Positions 24,186 through 33,336 of a stretch of DNA of 64,000 bases are shown here, one piece after another. Numbering within the stretch: the first letter of the stretch is position 1; each line of letters opens with the position of its first letter. The notes beneath the pieces are model-generated. The model was not told where the DNA came from. It saw nothing but the letters and a program-made list of their open reading frames with translations, and made no database searches. The translations under genes and the position numbers were made by a program. Source of the stretch: Bradyrhizobiaceae bacterium (GTDB taxonomy: Bacteria > Pseudomonadota > Alphaproteobacteria > Rhizobiales > Aestuariivirgaceae); contig CANJMQ010000002.1 of the NCBI GenBank assembly GCA_947475225.1, positions 1 through 64,000 on the forward strand, written 5' to 3'.

Positions 24186-25213
24186 TGGGGCCGGGAATGA
24201 CTGACAGCGTGGCCGCGAAGGCGGAGAGGGACTTCGATGCGTTCTCGTTTCTGGCGCGTTTTGCGCCCCTGATATTCCTGCTCCTGCTGATGGCGGTATT
24301 CGCGGTTCTCGAGCCGCGCTTTCTGTCTTCCGTGAATCTCTTCAACGTGATGCGGCAGGTTTCAATCACCGGGTTGCTGGCTATCGGCATGACCTTCGTG
24401 ATCCTCACAGCCGGCATTGATCTGTCGGTGGGTTCCCTGCTCGCCTTCGCAGGCCTGGTCGCAGCCGCCGTTGCAAAAGGCGGCATGCAGGACCGCTTCA
24501 CTGTTGGGGATGACACAATAGGCTATGGCTGGCCGCTGGCCGCGCTTGCAGCCATCGCGGTTGGCCTCCTCGGGGGACTCCTTCAGGGGGTGGCGATCAC
24601 CAGGCTCAAGGTTCCTGCCTTCGTGGTGACGCTTGGCGGCATGTCGGTGTTTCGTGGTGCGGCCCTTCTGTTTGCAGCAGGTGGTCCAATTTCGGGCTTC
24701 GAGCCGAGCTTCACCTGGTGGGGGCAGGGCAAGATCTTCGCGGTGCCGGTTCCTGTCATCATCTTCCTTGTGGCGGCCGTGATAGCCCACATCGTGCTGA
24801 GCTACACCCGCTACGGCCGACGCGTTTACGCCGTTGGTGGCAATCCGGAGGCGGCCCGCCTTGCCGGCCTCAATGTCTCGGCCATCATCGCCAGCGTCTA
24901 TATCATCATGGGATTCTTCTCGGGCCTCGGCGCCTTCGTGCTGGCGGCCCGTCTGAACTCCGCGGAGGCCGTCGCTGGAACTGGCTACGAACTCACCGTG
25001 ATTGCTTCGGTGGTCATCGGTGGGACAAGCCTTTTTGGTGGCACAGGGTCGATCTTCGGCACGGTGGTCGGCAGCCTGCTGATCGGCGTTCTGCTCAACG
25101 GCCTCGTGCTCATGAACGTGAACTCCTACATCCAGCAGATCATCATCGGCATCATCATCGTGCTGGCGGTGGCATTCGATACCTTCGCCAAGTCGCGGCG
25201 CCGCAAGAACTGA
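24185..25213 (+). CDS. Ribose-type ABC transporter permease
   Basis: A 342-aa BPD_transp_2 (RbsC-like) permease with about 9 TM segments; 'GMTFVILTAGIDLSVGSLLAFAGL' and 'ARLAGLNVSAIIASVYIIMGFFSGLGAFVLAARLNSAEAVAGTGYELTVIASVVIGGTSLFGG' are family signatures. It probably acts as a homodimer with the upstream double ATPase. The start is taken at the ATG overlapping the ATPase stop; the ATG at 24,197, preceded by ggccggga, is an alternative. Confidence 0.92.
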   Translation: MGPGMTDSVAAKAERDFDAFSFLARFAPLIFLLLLMAVFAVLEPRFLSSVNLFNVMRQVSITGLLAIGMTFVILTAGIDLSVGSLLAFAGLVAAAVAKGGMQDRFTVGDDTIGYGWPLAALAAIAVGLLGGLLQGVAITRLKVPAFVVTLGGMSVFRGAALLFAAGGPISGFEPSFTWWGQGKIFAVPVPVIIFLVAAVIAHIVLSYTRYGRRVYAVGGNPEAARLAGLNVSAIIASVYIIMGFFSGLGAFVLAARLNSAEAVAGTGYELTVIASVVIGGTSLFGGTGSIFGTVVGSLLIGVLLNGLVLMNVNSYIQQIIIGIIIVLAVAFDTFAKSRRRKN

Positions 25214-25220
25214 CGATGGC

Positions 25221-26186
25221 TTGGCATGGGGGCTATACAACGCCCCGGCACATTCCGCAAAAGCCTTGCGTGCTACGCCGACGCAGCAGACCGAACGGAC
25301 GGTCTTGACCGCGCCCGGCTCGCAGTTCTCGCAACGGTCACAGGCCATACTTCTGCTGGTTGCGGCGGTCAGCTGCTTCGGGGCGGTCGATGGTTTCAGC
25401 AAGCTTCTCGTCGACAGCCAATCGTTCGGGCAGATCATGCTGGCCCGGTATGCTCCGGCACTCATCGTGCTGCTCGCCGCCACAGGTCCAAGGTCATGGA
25501 TGGGTATGTTCGCGACGCAACGCCCTGGCCTGCAGGTGATACGGGGACTGACGCCCGTCTGCGTAGGCGGCCTGATGGTGTTTGCCGTCCGTTACCTGCC
25601 GCTGGCCGAGGCGACCGTCATTCTCTTCGCAGGGCCGTTCATTGTGGTTGCTCTCTCACAGCGGATGTTGGGAGAACAAGTCGATCCCTCCAGCTGGATA
25701 GCCGTTGCTGTCGGCTTTCTTGCGGTGCTTATCGCCGCGCGGCCAGGGATCGACGCGCTTTCGAAGTACACGATATTTCCGGCAGCGGCCGCCGTGTTCT
25801 ACGCCGCACTTCAACTGCTCAGCCGCAGGCTCGGTTCCATGGGCGAATTGCCGAGGACAACTGTTGCCTGGACCTTGCTTGTCGGAACCATCGTTTCTCT
25901 TCCCCTGGCGGTGATGGACTGGCGCTCTCCGGATCTCCGTCACTGGGTGATCCTCTTTGGCCTCGGAGTGAGCTTCGGAAGCGGGCAGCATTTTCTGACC
26001 AAGGCATTTTCGCTTGCTCCGGCCAATGTTCTTACCCCCTTCAGCTATTTCCAGATCGTCTCGGCGGCTATCTTTGGATGGTTGGTCTTTCATAACGTAC
26101 CGGATGTGTGGACGATGTTGGGCATGGTCTTGATCGTGGGCGCAGGCCTCTATGTTTTCCGACACAAGCGTTCTGCCAATGCATAG
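25221..26186 (+). CDS. EamA/DMT-family transporter
   Basis: A protein of about 320 aa with ten TM segments in two EamA repeats of the drug/metabolite transporter superfamily ('FGAVDGFSKLLVDSQSFGQIMLARY', 'LPLAEATVILFAGPFIVVALSQRMLGEQVD', 'QHFLTKAFSLAPANVLTPFSYFQIVSAAIFGWLVF'). Export of an amino acid or small metabolite is the usual role. The start is uncertain: the track uses TTG 25,221, and conserved sequence begins about residue 37, so a later TTG near 25,305 is possible. It is 8 bp behind the sugar ABC operon and may be co-transcribed. Confidence 0.82.
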   Translation: MAWGLYNAPAHSAKALRATPTQQTERTVLTAPGSQFSQRSQAILLLVAAVSCFGAVDGFSKLLVDSQSFGQIMLARYAPALIVLLAATGPRSWMGMFATQRPGLQVIRGLTPVCVGGLMVFAVRYLPLAEATVILFAGPFIVVALSQRMLGEQVDPSSWIAVAVGFLAVLIAARPGIDALSKYTIFPAAAAVFYAALQLLSRRLGSMGELPRTTVAWTLLVGTIVSLPLAVMDWRSPDLRHWVILFGLGVSFGSGQHFLTKAFSLAPANVLTPFSYFQIVSAAIFGWLVFHNVPDVWTMLGMVLIVGAGLYVFRHKRSANA

Positions 26187-26354
26187 GGTACCAGCGAAAT
26201 CGCTGGCTCTGCGGACGAGCCTCCCGTCGCTCGCGCCTTGAAAGGATCTTCTTGGACCGGGAGTTGTGTTCATGGCGCACCCGACGGTATAGGGATGAGA
26301 ACTGGACTTAAGAAAGCCGTCTGACCTGACGAACTGAGATAAAGTATGGTTATA

Positions 26355-26404
26355 GACAACCGACCACCGCTCATCGCGCCATGGGCAAGGCAAGGTCGGT
26401 TGTC
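26355..26404. terminator. Inverted repeat between convergent genes
   Basis: gacaaccgacc (26,355-26,365) and ggtcggttgtc (26,394-26,404) form a perfect 11-bp stem with a loop of 28 nt, in the gap between the ends of the EamA gene and torT. The position suggests a bidirectional terminator; the long loop makes this tentative. Confidence 0.4.
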
Positions 26405-26409
26405 TCAGG

Positions 26410-27456
26410 CTACTCAACCTTGAAGGTCGGCTTGAAGGAGGCAGGTGCAAGGCTGTCGCTGATGTCGAGGACGTTGATGTTCTGGCCGTCGATGATGCGG
26501 ATGGCGGGCCCCGCGTGGGTTACCGTCAATGATCCTTCGAGGGCGCGCACGGCCTGATCGACCGACAGTTCACCTTGCAGCACGGGTGAGTCGGTTGGCG
26601 CGGCGATGACCTTGCCGCGCTTGATGGCGCGATAGGTGCCGTGGGTGAAATAATCGGCGAGCACACCGATCTTTCCGGTGAGATTCTTGGCGCGCAGCAG
26701 GCTCACAGCGGCATCTGCGGTGACTGCGCTGCCGATGATATAGTCGACGTCCGGGTGCTCCTCGAGCATGTCCTCGAGCAGCAGGAGCTGGTCCTCGAAG
26801 CCTGTATCGCCCCATTTGACCGACACGATGTCTGCCGAACTGCCGGCGAGGCCCCGCTGGAAGCCTTCCTCGACGAAGCCCACCCAGCCAGCACCCTCGG
26901 GCCCGGGAAACCACGCGATGCGGACCTTCGGCGAGCCCTCGGGATGGAGCGTCGTGAAATAGCGCCCGATCGCCTCACCCATGCTTATCCAGGACACGCC
27001 GGACTTTGCGCGTATGCCGGCGCTGTTGATGTCGTTAACAGCTGCAATCACCGGCATGTGTTGCGAGAGCGACACGAGCAACGGCGTTAACCCGTCGTAG
27101 GACACCGTGCCGACGATCAAGGCGTCGGCAGACTTGGCGCAGTCGGCGATCTGTGACCTCTGCTTGTCGAGGTTCGGATAGCCGCCTGCCTCCACGATCT
27201 CCAGTGCGACGCCGAGTTTCTGGGCGTGGCGTACCATGCCGTAATTGACCGACACCCAGTAGGAGTCCTTGAGGTGCGGGTAGGAGGCGCAGATGCGCCA
27301 GTGCCGCTTGGCCCTTTCAAGCGGCTGGTAGGAAATCTGGGTGGGTGTTCCGCGATAGTCGAAGGGCGGCTGCCAGCTTTCCAGCGCCCATGTGTCTCCG
27401 GCGCGGCATGCACCCGTGAGAGCGAGAAGGGCGATGGCGGCAAAAAGCGTTCTCAT
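26410..27456 (-). CDS. torT: TorT periplasmic ligand-binding sensor partner
   Basis: A 348-aa periplasmic protein of the TorT type: a Peripla_BP-fold protein that presents TMAO to the TorS sensor in E. coli. The start at ATG 27,456 follows aggaa by about 9 bases and yields a signal peptide (MRTLFAAIALLALTGACRA). Typical parts are 'WALESWQPPFDYRGTPTQISYQPLERAKRHWRICASYPHLKDSYW', 'AWFPGPEGAGWVGFVEEGFQ' and 'DYIIGSAVTADAAVSLLRA'. It is divergent from torS with about 100 bp between. The ligand here may be TMAO or a betaine. Confidence 0.87.
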   Translation of the reverse strand: MRTLFAAIALLALTGACRAGDTWALESWQPPFDYRGTPTQISYQPLERAKRHWRICASYPHLKDSYWVSVNYGMVRHAQKLGVALEIVEAGGYPNLDKQRSQIADCAKSADALIVGTVSYDGLTPLLVSLSQHMPVIAAVNDINSAGIRAKSGVSWISMGEAIGRYFTTLHPEGSPKVRIAWFPGPEGAGWVGFVEEGFQRGLAGSSADIVSVKWGDTGFEDQLLLLEDMLEEHPDVDYIIGSAVTADAAVSLLRAKNLTGKIGVLADYFTHGTYRAIKRGKVIAAPTDSPVLQGELSVDQAVRALEGSLTVTHAGPAIRIIDGQNINVLDISDSLAPASFKPTFKVE

Positions 27457-27558
27457 TTCGCGTGTTCCTAAAGGCGGCGGACGCTGTATCATGAAGCTAG
27501 CGGGTTCCTGCCGGAGGGCAAGCCTCGAGACGGCAGGACGAGGAGGGGCACACTGTTC

Positions 27559-30474
27559 TTGCGGCTTGGCATCGGTGCACGGCTATTCATCGCCTTTCTT
27601 GGCATTGCGGCGCTGTCGCTTTCGTCGGGGTTGGCGGGTTGGTGGATTCTGCGCGACGTTTCGCAGGCGCAGTCCCGCATCACCGTCGAAGCGTTGCCGG
27701 CTGTCGCTGCCGCCCAGGCAACGGGCGATTCAACCACACGCATCCTTGCCGCCGGCCAATCGCTCGCCGCCTCGCCCGATGAGGCGACCAGGGCCCGCCA
27801 CGCCGAGGAAGTCAATGCGCTGGCAGCCGACATCCGCCGCGATCTGGCGGATGTGGCGCTCGCGAAGCTCGACTATCCGCTGCTGGCCCAACTCTCCGGC
27901 AATGCCGAAACCCTGATTGCCAATCTAAAAGAGCAGAACCAGTTGGTGACGACCCGGCTCCAGTTGCTGCGCGCCTACGACAGGCGAGCGGAGACGACGC
28001 TGACCGCCGCGACCAACCTTGTTGACCTCTCCGAGACGCTGGTCTCGAATGCCTCGTCGGGAGCCTTCGCCGTGGTCGCAGGACTCTATGGCCTGATCGA
28101 TGGCGAGGGCACGCGGTCGCAGGCCTATGACGCGCTTGACCGGCTGATCGAGCAGGACATTTACTTGCTGGACCGCATGTGGGAACTCCGCCTGAGGGCC
28201 TCGCAACTGGCACTTCTCACCACTCGGCTGTCACGGGCTGTGACCCGCGATGAGGTGTCAGTCCTGTCGAAAGAGTTTGCAGCTCACCTGCGCATCGTGA
28301 AGCGCCGCGTGGCGGGTATCGACGACCCGATCCGCCGCGCCCAGGCCCAGGAGCAGCTCATGGCGCTGCGCTCCGCCGCGGGCGAGATGAAGGTCAACTC
28401 AAGCCTGTTCGAGGACCGGTTGCGGTTGATCTCGATTGGCGAGGAACTCGATAAGGTCACTGCGCGCAATCGCCAGCTGTCCAACAGTCTGACAGACATC
28501 GCCCAGACGGTGGTGCGCAATGCGCGCGGCTTTGCACTGGCCGCCTCGGCGCAGGCAGATCGCGCCGTATCGGCAGGCCTCCTCGCGCTGCTGGCCACCA
28601 CGGCGGTTGCCGTTTTGATTTCTGGACTGATCGTCTGGCTCTATGTGGAGCGTGGCGTTGTGCGGCGCCTGCAAGAACTGGCGGATGCGATGCGGCGCCT
28701 GACCATCGGCGACCTCGCGGTTGACGTGAAGCAGGGCGGCACGCACGAACTGAAAGACCTGGCCGAGGCTGTCACCGCCTTTCGCGATGTCTCGCGCGAG
28801 CGCAGTGCGCTCGAAGCCGAGCGTGAGCGCACCAACGAGGAGCTACGCCGCCACCGCGAGGAACTGCGCGAACTGGTGGCCGAACGCACGGCCCAGCTCG
28901 AGCATGAGGTGACAAACCATGCGGCGGCGCGCGAGGCCGCCGAACGCGCCAGCCGCGCCAAGTCCGACTTCCTTGCCACCATGAGCCACGAGATCAGGAC
29001 ACCGATGACCGGCATGCTCGGCATGCTGCGTCTGCTGAAGGATGGCGTGCCTGGCTCCGAACAGGCGCATCGCGTGGCAACCGCCTCTGCCTCCGGCGAG
29101 GCGCTGATGGGCATTCTCAATAGCATCCTGGACTATTCGAAGATCGAATCTGGCAAGATCTCGGTGGACCCCGTGATTTTCCGGCTGGATGAAACGCTCA
29201 CCGGCATTGTTGCACTCATGCGGCCATCGGCGGAGGAGAAGGGGTTGAGCCTCCAGCTTGCCATTGCCCCCGGCATCGCAGCATGGTTCGAGGGTGATGC
29301 CGGGAAGATTCGGCAGATACTCTTCAATCTCATCAGCAATGCCATCAAGTTCACGCCGAGCGGCAAGATCACCGTGCGGGCCGCTTCCATGCCTTCCTCG
29401 CAAGGTATGCAGAGACTCGCCATTTCCGTGGCCGACACTGGCATGGGTATCCCCGAGGCCAAGCGCCAGAGCATCTTCGAATCCTTCACCCAGACCGACA
29501 GTTCGATCACGCGCCGCTATGGTGGCACCGGTCTCGGCCTGTCGATCTCGCGTGGGCTGGCCCAGGCTCTGGGCGGAACGCTCGAGGTTGAATCGGGGCC
29601 GGGGCAGGGCAGCACCTTCACCCTCGCACTCGACCTCGACGTTGCAGAGCCGCCGGCGGCTACGGCTGCTGCCGAGGGAGCCTCGTCACCGGGTGCCAGC
29701 CATTCGATCTTGATCGTCGAGGACGATGACGCGACACGCGAGGTGGCCGTGCATTTCATCAGGGCGATGGGGCACCGCTGCAGTGTCGCGAGGGACGGCT
29801 ATGAGGCGCTGGCGCTTGCGCAGAAACTCCGGCCTGATATCGTGCTGATGGACATCAGCCTGCCCGACCTCGATGGAATGGAGACCGCACGGCTGATCCG
29901 GGAGGCGCTGGCCCCATCCACCGTGCGTTTCATCGCCATGTCGGCGCATGTCTTCGCCCAGGAGGTGGATACCTATCTCACCTCCGGCATGGTCTCTTAT
30001 GTGCCCAAGCCCCTGGTGCCGGAGGCGCTGGCCGGCGCCATCGCCCAGGCGCTGGGCACGCCTGTTTCCATGCCGGCGATCGACGAGGCTGCATGGCAGA
30101 CGGATATGGCAGCCTTGGGCGCCGACCAGATGCGGAAGATCCTGGCGATTTCGGCGAAGGCATTGCCGGAGCGGTTGGCGGACCTGCGCGCGGCGCTGGT
30201 GGTGGAGGATGCCGGAAGACTTGCCAGCGCCGCGCATGCCGGCTTCAGCTCTGCCTCTGCAGCGGGGTTCAGCCAATTGCAGACAGTCTTCGCCGGTATC
30301 GAAGCCGCCGCGAGGCAAGGAGACGTCGCGGTATGCCGCAAGGCTATCGCAGGTCTGGGCGATCTCATCAGCGAGACGTTGGCCGAAGCGGCCGCGCGTC
30401 TCGCTGGCCGGGAGCAGCCCGCTAGGTCCGCTCGAGCGGAACCGCGAAGAGATACCCCTCTCCGTGTGACGTGA
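27559..30474 (+). CDS. torS: TorS hybrid sensor histidine kinase
   Basis: A 971-aa membrane phosphorelay kinase. TM1 is at about 7-30, a periplasmic helical TorS sensor region at about 35-350, and TM2 at about 345-368. A HAMP segment follows, then HisKA with '[16 protein letters not shown]' (His about 477), the HATPase ('[16 protein letters not shown]', '[13 protein letters not shown]'), a receiver ('[11 protein letters not shown]', Asp about 765) and a C-terminal HPt-like helix bundle with a candidate His in '[11 protein letters not shown]' (about 892). The start is TTG 27,559 with aggagggg upstream; no ATG fits. Its 3' end overlaps the convergent torR end by 53 bp. Confidence 0.9.
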   Translation: MRLGIGARLFIAFLGIAALSLSSGLAGWWILRDVSQAQSRITVEALPAVAAAQATGDSTTRILAAGQSLAASPDEATRARHAEEVNALAADIRRDLADVALAKLDYPLLAQLSGNAETLIANLKEQNQLVTTRLQLLRAYDRRAETTLTAATNLVDLSETLVSNASSGAFAVVAGLYGLIDGEGTRSQAYDALDRLIEQDIYLLDRMWELRLRASQLALLTTRLSRAVTRDEVSVLSKEFAAHLRIVKRRVAGIDDPIRRAQAQEQLMALRSAAGEMKVNSSLFEDRLRLISIGEELDKVTARNRQLSNSLTDIAQTVVRNARGFALAASAQADRAVSAGLLALLATTAVAVLISGLIVWLYVERGVVRRLQELADAMRRLTIGDLAVDVKQGGTHELKDLAEAVTAFRDVSRERSALEAERERTNEELRRHREELRELVAERTAQLEHEVTNHAAAREAAERASRAKSDFLATMSHEIRTPMTGMLGMLRLLKDGVPGSEQAHRVATASASGEALMGILNSILDYSKIESGKISVDPVIFRLDETLTGIVALMRPSAEEKGLSLQLAIAPGIAAWFEGDAGKIRQILFNLISNAIKFTPSGKITVRAASMPSSQGMQRLAISVADTGMGIPEAKRQSIFESFTQTDSSITRRYGGTGLGLSISRGLAQALGGTLEVESGPGQGSTFTLALDLDVAEPPAATAAAEGASSPGASHSILIVEDDDATREVAVHFIRAMGHRCSVARDGYEALALAQKLRPDIVLMDISLPDLDGMETARLIREALAPSTVRFIAMSAHVFAQEVDTYLTSGMVSYVPKPLVPEALAGAIAQALGTPVSMPAIDEAAWQTDMAALGADQMRKILAISAKALPERLADLRAALVVEDAGRLASAAHAGFSSASAAGFSQLQTVFAGIEAAARQGDVAVCRKAIAGLGDLISETLAEAAARLAGREQPARSARAEPRRDTPLRVT

Positions 30475-31141
30475 CGATGAGGCGCGGCTGGCTCGCGTCG
30501 TCTCCCAGTTTCTTGCGCAGCCGGCGGATCACCACGTCCACGGTGCGGTCCGACGGGTCCCAGTCGCGGTGGGCGATCTCGTGCAGCAACCGATCGCGTG
30601 ACAGCACCTGGCCAGTGTTGGAGGTGAGCAGGGCCAAAGCCTTGAATTCCGCGCGCGTGAGGTCGACGAACGTACCGTCGGCACTGCTGAGGGTGCGGCT
30701 TGCGAGATCGAACGTCCAGCCCTGGAACTGGCGCTTCTTGGGTGCTGTTGCCGCGTTGGCTCCGCTGCTTCGCACGCGGCGCAGCAGGTTTTTGACCCGG
30801 GCCAGCAACTCGCGCTGCTCGAAAGGCTTGGTCACATAGTCGTCAGCACCGATCTCAAGGCCCACGATGCGGTCGACCGCATCGCTGCGTCCTGTCACCA
30901 GGATGATGCCGACGTCTGACTGAGCGCGCAGTTCTCGCGTCAACCGCAGTCCATCCTCGCCGGGCAGCTGGATGTCGATCATCAGGAGGTCGGCGGGGTC
31001 CGCGGTGATGATATCCCGCATCGTCTCGCCATCTTCCGCCTCACTGATGCGATAGCCCTCGGCCTTGAAATAGGCGGCGAGCTTGGCGCGGGTGACGGGA
31101 TCGTCCTCGACGATCAGGATATGGGCAGGATAAGCCTTCAT
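30422..31141 (-). CDS. torR: TorR response regulator (OmpR family)
   Basis: A 239-aa regulator with an N-terminal receiver ('ILIVEDDPVTRAKL', phosphoacceptor Asp about 56 in 'LLMIDIQLPGEDG', 'TKPFEQRELLARVKNLLRR') and a C-terminal winged helix ('LTRAEFKALALLTSNTGQVLSRDRLL...DRTVDVVIRRLRKKLGD...GEGYLF'). It pairs with the convergent TorS. It is divergent from the TMAO/betaine-type importer, with phased direct repeats between them, which suggests it controls that importer and perhaps itself. Confidence 0.9.
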   Translation of the reverse strand: MKAYPAHILIVEDDPVTRAKLAAYFKAEGYRISEAEDGETMRDIITADPADLLMIDIQLPGEDGLRLTRELRAQSDVGIILVTGRSDAVDRIVGLEIGADDYVTKPFEQRELLARVKNLLRRVRSSGANAATAPKKRQFQGWTFDLASRTLSSADGTFVDLTRAEFKALALLTSNTGQVLSRDRLLHEIAHRDWDPSDRTVDVVIRRLRKKLGDDASQPRLIVTSHGEGYLFAVPLERT

Positions 31142-31149
31142 TCCCTGAT

Positions 31150-31190
31150 TTTAACAAGATTTCACAAGTCCTGCCACAGCTTTCACGAAG
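31150..31190 (+). promoter_or_regulatory. Phased direct repeats, candidate TorR sites
   Basis: TTTAACAAG (31,150), TTTCACAAG (31,160) and TTTCACGAAG (31,181) are direct repeats starting 10 and 21 bases apart, that is, on one face of the helix. OmpR-family regulators such as TorR bind tandem repeats with this spacing. They lie 9-50 bases upstream of the torR start and 110-150 bases upstream of the importer's first gene. Confidence 0.55.
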
Positions 31191-31299
31191 TTCCGCCAAC
31201 CGCTTTACAGGCCGCCGCTATCGTCCCGTGTCAGCGCGAGACATCAGAGCGCCGCGGACGGCAGCACAGATCGGCCGCCATGACAAAACGGAGGAACGC

Positions 31300-32238
31300 A
31301 TGAAGTACCTAAGGACGATCGCTCTTCTTGGAGCCCTGGGCCTCGTGTCCGGCAGCGCTTTCGCGGAGGATTCGAGTGATCCCATCAAGATCGTGACGAA
31401 CAACTGGACGAGCCAGGTGGTGCTCTCCAACGTGATAGGCCAGGTGCTCGAGTCACAGGGCGACAAGGTCGAGTACAAGCCGTCGGATACCCAGTTACAG
31501 TTTACTGCCATCGCCTCAGGCGACATGGATTTCCAGGCTGAGGTCTGGGAAGGTTCCATGGCTGAGTCCTTCGACAAGTCGCTCGCCGCCGGAGCGGTCG
31601 ACTATGGCGCGCATCAGGCCGTCACCCGCGAGGACTGGTGGTACCCAGCCTATATGAACGAGATGTGCCCGGGCCTGCCCGACTGGAAGGCGCTCGATGC
31701 CTGTGCCGCCAAGCTGGCAACCGCCGACACCGGAACCAAGGGCCGCTTCGTCGGACCCCCGGCCGACTGGGGCAAGCATTATTCGGAGCGCATCCAGGCG
31801 CTTAAGATGAACTTCCAGGAAGTGCCGGTCGGCCAGGCAGCCACGCTGTGGGCCGAGCTTCAGGCAGCCTATGACCGCAAGGAGCCGATCGTCCTCTTCA
31901 ACTGGACACCAAACTTCATCGAGGCCAAGTTCGAAGGTCAGTTCGTCGAGTTCCCGAAGTATGAGCCTGCCTGCCTCACCGACCCGAAGTGGGGCCAGAA
32001 CCCGGACGCCGTATATGACTGCGGCGCGCCGGCCAGCGGCTACCTCAAGAAGGTGGGGTCGAAGGAACTCGATCAGAAGTGGCCCAAGGCCGCCGCCATC
32101 CTCAAGAAGGTGAGCTTCACCAATCCGCAGATCGCGGCTGCCGCATCCCTCGTCGACGTCGATGGCCTGACGCCGGAGGACGCCGCCAAGAAGTGGATCG
32201 AGACCAACCAGGATACGGTCAAGTCCTGGCTGCAGTGA
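31300..32238 (+). CDS. tmoX: TMAO/glycine-betaine-type ABC binding protein
   Basis: A 312-aa OpuAC/ProX-type periplasmic binding protein for quaternary or N-oxide osmolytes. The start at 31,300 has gaggaa four bases upstream and a clean signal peptide (LRTIALLGALGLVSGSAFA). Aromatic-rich stretches 'FQAEVWEGSM', 'REDWWYPAYMNEMCPGLPDW' and 'LFNWTPNFIEAKFEGQFVEF' supply the Trp/Tyr cage typical for trimethylammonium ligands. The link to TorTSR and the double-length permease downstream favour TmoX (TMAO) over ProX, but glycine betaine or choline cannot be excluded. Confidence 0.75.
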   Translation: MKYLRTIALLGALGLVSGSAFAEDSSDPIKIVTNNWTSQVVLSNVIGQVLESQGDKVEYKPSDTQLQFTAIASGDMDFQAEVWEGSMAESFDKSLAAGAVDYGAHQAVTREDWWYPAYMNEMCPGLPDWKALDACAAKLATADTGTKGRFVGPPADWGKHYSERIQALKMNFQEVPVGQAATLWAELQAAYDRKEPIVLFNWTPNFIEAKFEGQFVEFPKYEPACLTDPKWGQNPDAVYDCGAPASGYLKKVGSKELDQKWPKAAAILKKVSFTNPQIAAAASLVDVDGLTPEDAAKKWIETNQDTVKSWLQ

Positions 32239-32251
32239 CGTCCAACTCAAC

Positions 32252-32287
32252 TGAGGGGGCGCGGGGCTGTTGCTCCGCGTCCCTTCA
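32252..32287 (+). terminator. 16-bp RNA hairpin between tmoX and tmoV
   Basis: tgagggggcgcggggc and gctccgcgtcccttca pair over 16 positions in RNA (three G-U pairs) with a tgtt loop. There is no T-tract, so it probably attenuates or protects the upstream binding-protein mRNA. The same arrangement follows the binding-protein gene of the sugar importer at 22,603. Confidence 0.55.
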
Positions 32288-32310
32288 GGTACACTGTGAA
32301 TTGCACGGCC

Positions 32311-33336
32311 ATGAGTGAACAGCCCAAGATTTCCTGCCGCCACCTCTGGAAGGTGTTCGGAGCCGATCCGGTGGGCTTCCTCGCCCGCCACGGCAATGCG
32401 CCTACTTCGGAGAATTTTGCGGCAGAGCGCTACATCGGCGCGGTGCGCGATGTGTCCTTCGATGTCTATCCGGGAGAGATCCTCATTATCATGGGTCTCT
32501 CGGGATCGGGCAAGTCGACGCTGATCCGCGCCATCACAAGGCTGAATGATCCGACGGCCGGTGAAGTCATTTTCGAGGGGCACGACCTTCTCAAGACAAC
32601 GCCTGCTGAGTTGATCGAGATCCGCCGCCACAAGATGGGCATGGTGTTTCAGCACTTTGGCCTGCTCCCACATCGCACTGTGCTCTCAAACGTCGCCTTC
32701 CCGCTTGAGGTGCGCGGCGCTTCGCGCGAGGAGCGCGACGCCCGCGCCCGCGAGATGATCCGACTTGTCGGCCTCGAAGGCCGCGAGAACTATTTCCCGC
32801 GTGAACTTTCCGGCGGCCAGCAGCAGCGCGTGGGTATCGCACGCTCGCTCGCCGTCGGGCCCGATATGTGGTTCCTCGATGAACCTTTCTCGGCGCTCGA
32901 CCCCCTGATCCGCCGCGAGATGCAGGATGAGTTCCTGAGGCTGCAGAAGTTGCTGCGCAAGACCATCGTGTTCATCACCCATGACTTTGACGAGGCGATC
33001 AGGCTCGGCGACCGCATCGGCATCATGAAGGATGGCCACCTGGTGCAGTTGGCAACGCCGGAGGTCATGGTTTCCGCACCCGCCGACGACTATGTGCGTG
33101 AATTCACCCGCAATGCCCCACGGGACCGGGTGCTGACGGTGGGCTCCATCGCCTCGCCGGTGCCGGCTCCCCTCGGTGGCATCAATATCCTCGCCTCAGC
33201 CAAGATCGGCGAGGCTGCGCCCATCGTGCTCGCCTCCGAGAAGCCAATCGCGGTGGTCGACGCCGAGGGCCGCTGCATCGGTGCCATTGACCGCACCGCG
33301 ATGATCCGCGCTCTCTATCCGGAGGAGCGCGCATGA
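32311..33336 (+). CDS. tmoV: TMAO/betaine-type ABC transporter ATPase
   Basis: A 341-aa ProV/OpuAA-type ATPase. Walker A 'GLSGSGKSTLIRAI', signature 'ELSGGQQQRVGIARSL' and Walker B 'MWFLDEPFSALDPLIRRE' are intact. The N-terminal lead 'HLWKVFGADPVGFLARHGNAPTSENF' is the ProV-specific extension. The C-terminal tail of about 90 aa ends in one CBS-like repeat rather than two. The ATG at 32,311 is preferred over the GTG at 32,296. The stop overlaps the permease start (ATGA). Confidence 0.85.
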   Translation: MSEQPKISCRHLWKVFGADPVGFLARHGNAPTSENFAAERYIGAVRDVSFDVYPGEILIIMGLSGSGKSTLIRAITRLNDPTAGEVIFEGHDLLKTTPAELIEIRRHKMGMVFQHFGLLPHRTVLSNVAFPLEVRGASREERDARAREMIRLVGLEGRENYFPRELSGGQQQRVGIARSLAVGPDMWFLDEPFSALDPLIRREMQDEFLRLQKLLRKTIVFITHDFDEAIRLGDRIGIMKDGHLVQLATPEVMVSAPADDYVREFTRNAPRDRVLTVGSIASPVPAPLGGINILASAKIGEAAPIVLASEKPIAVVDAEGRCIGAIDRTAMIRALYPEERA

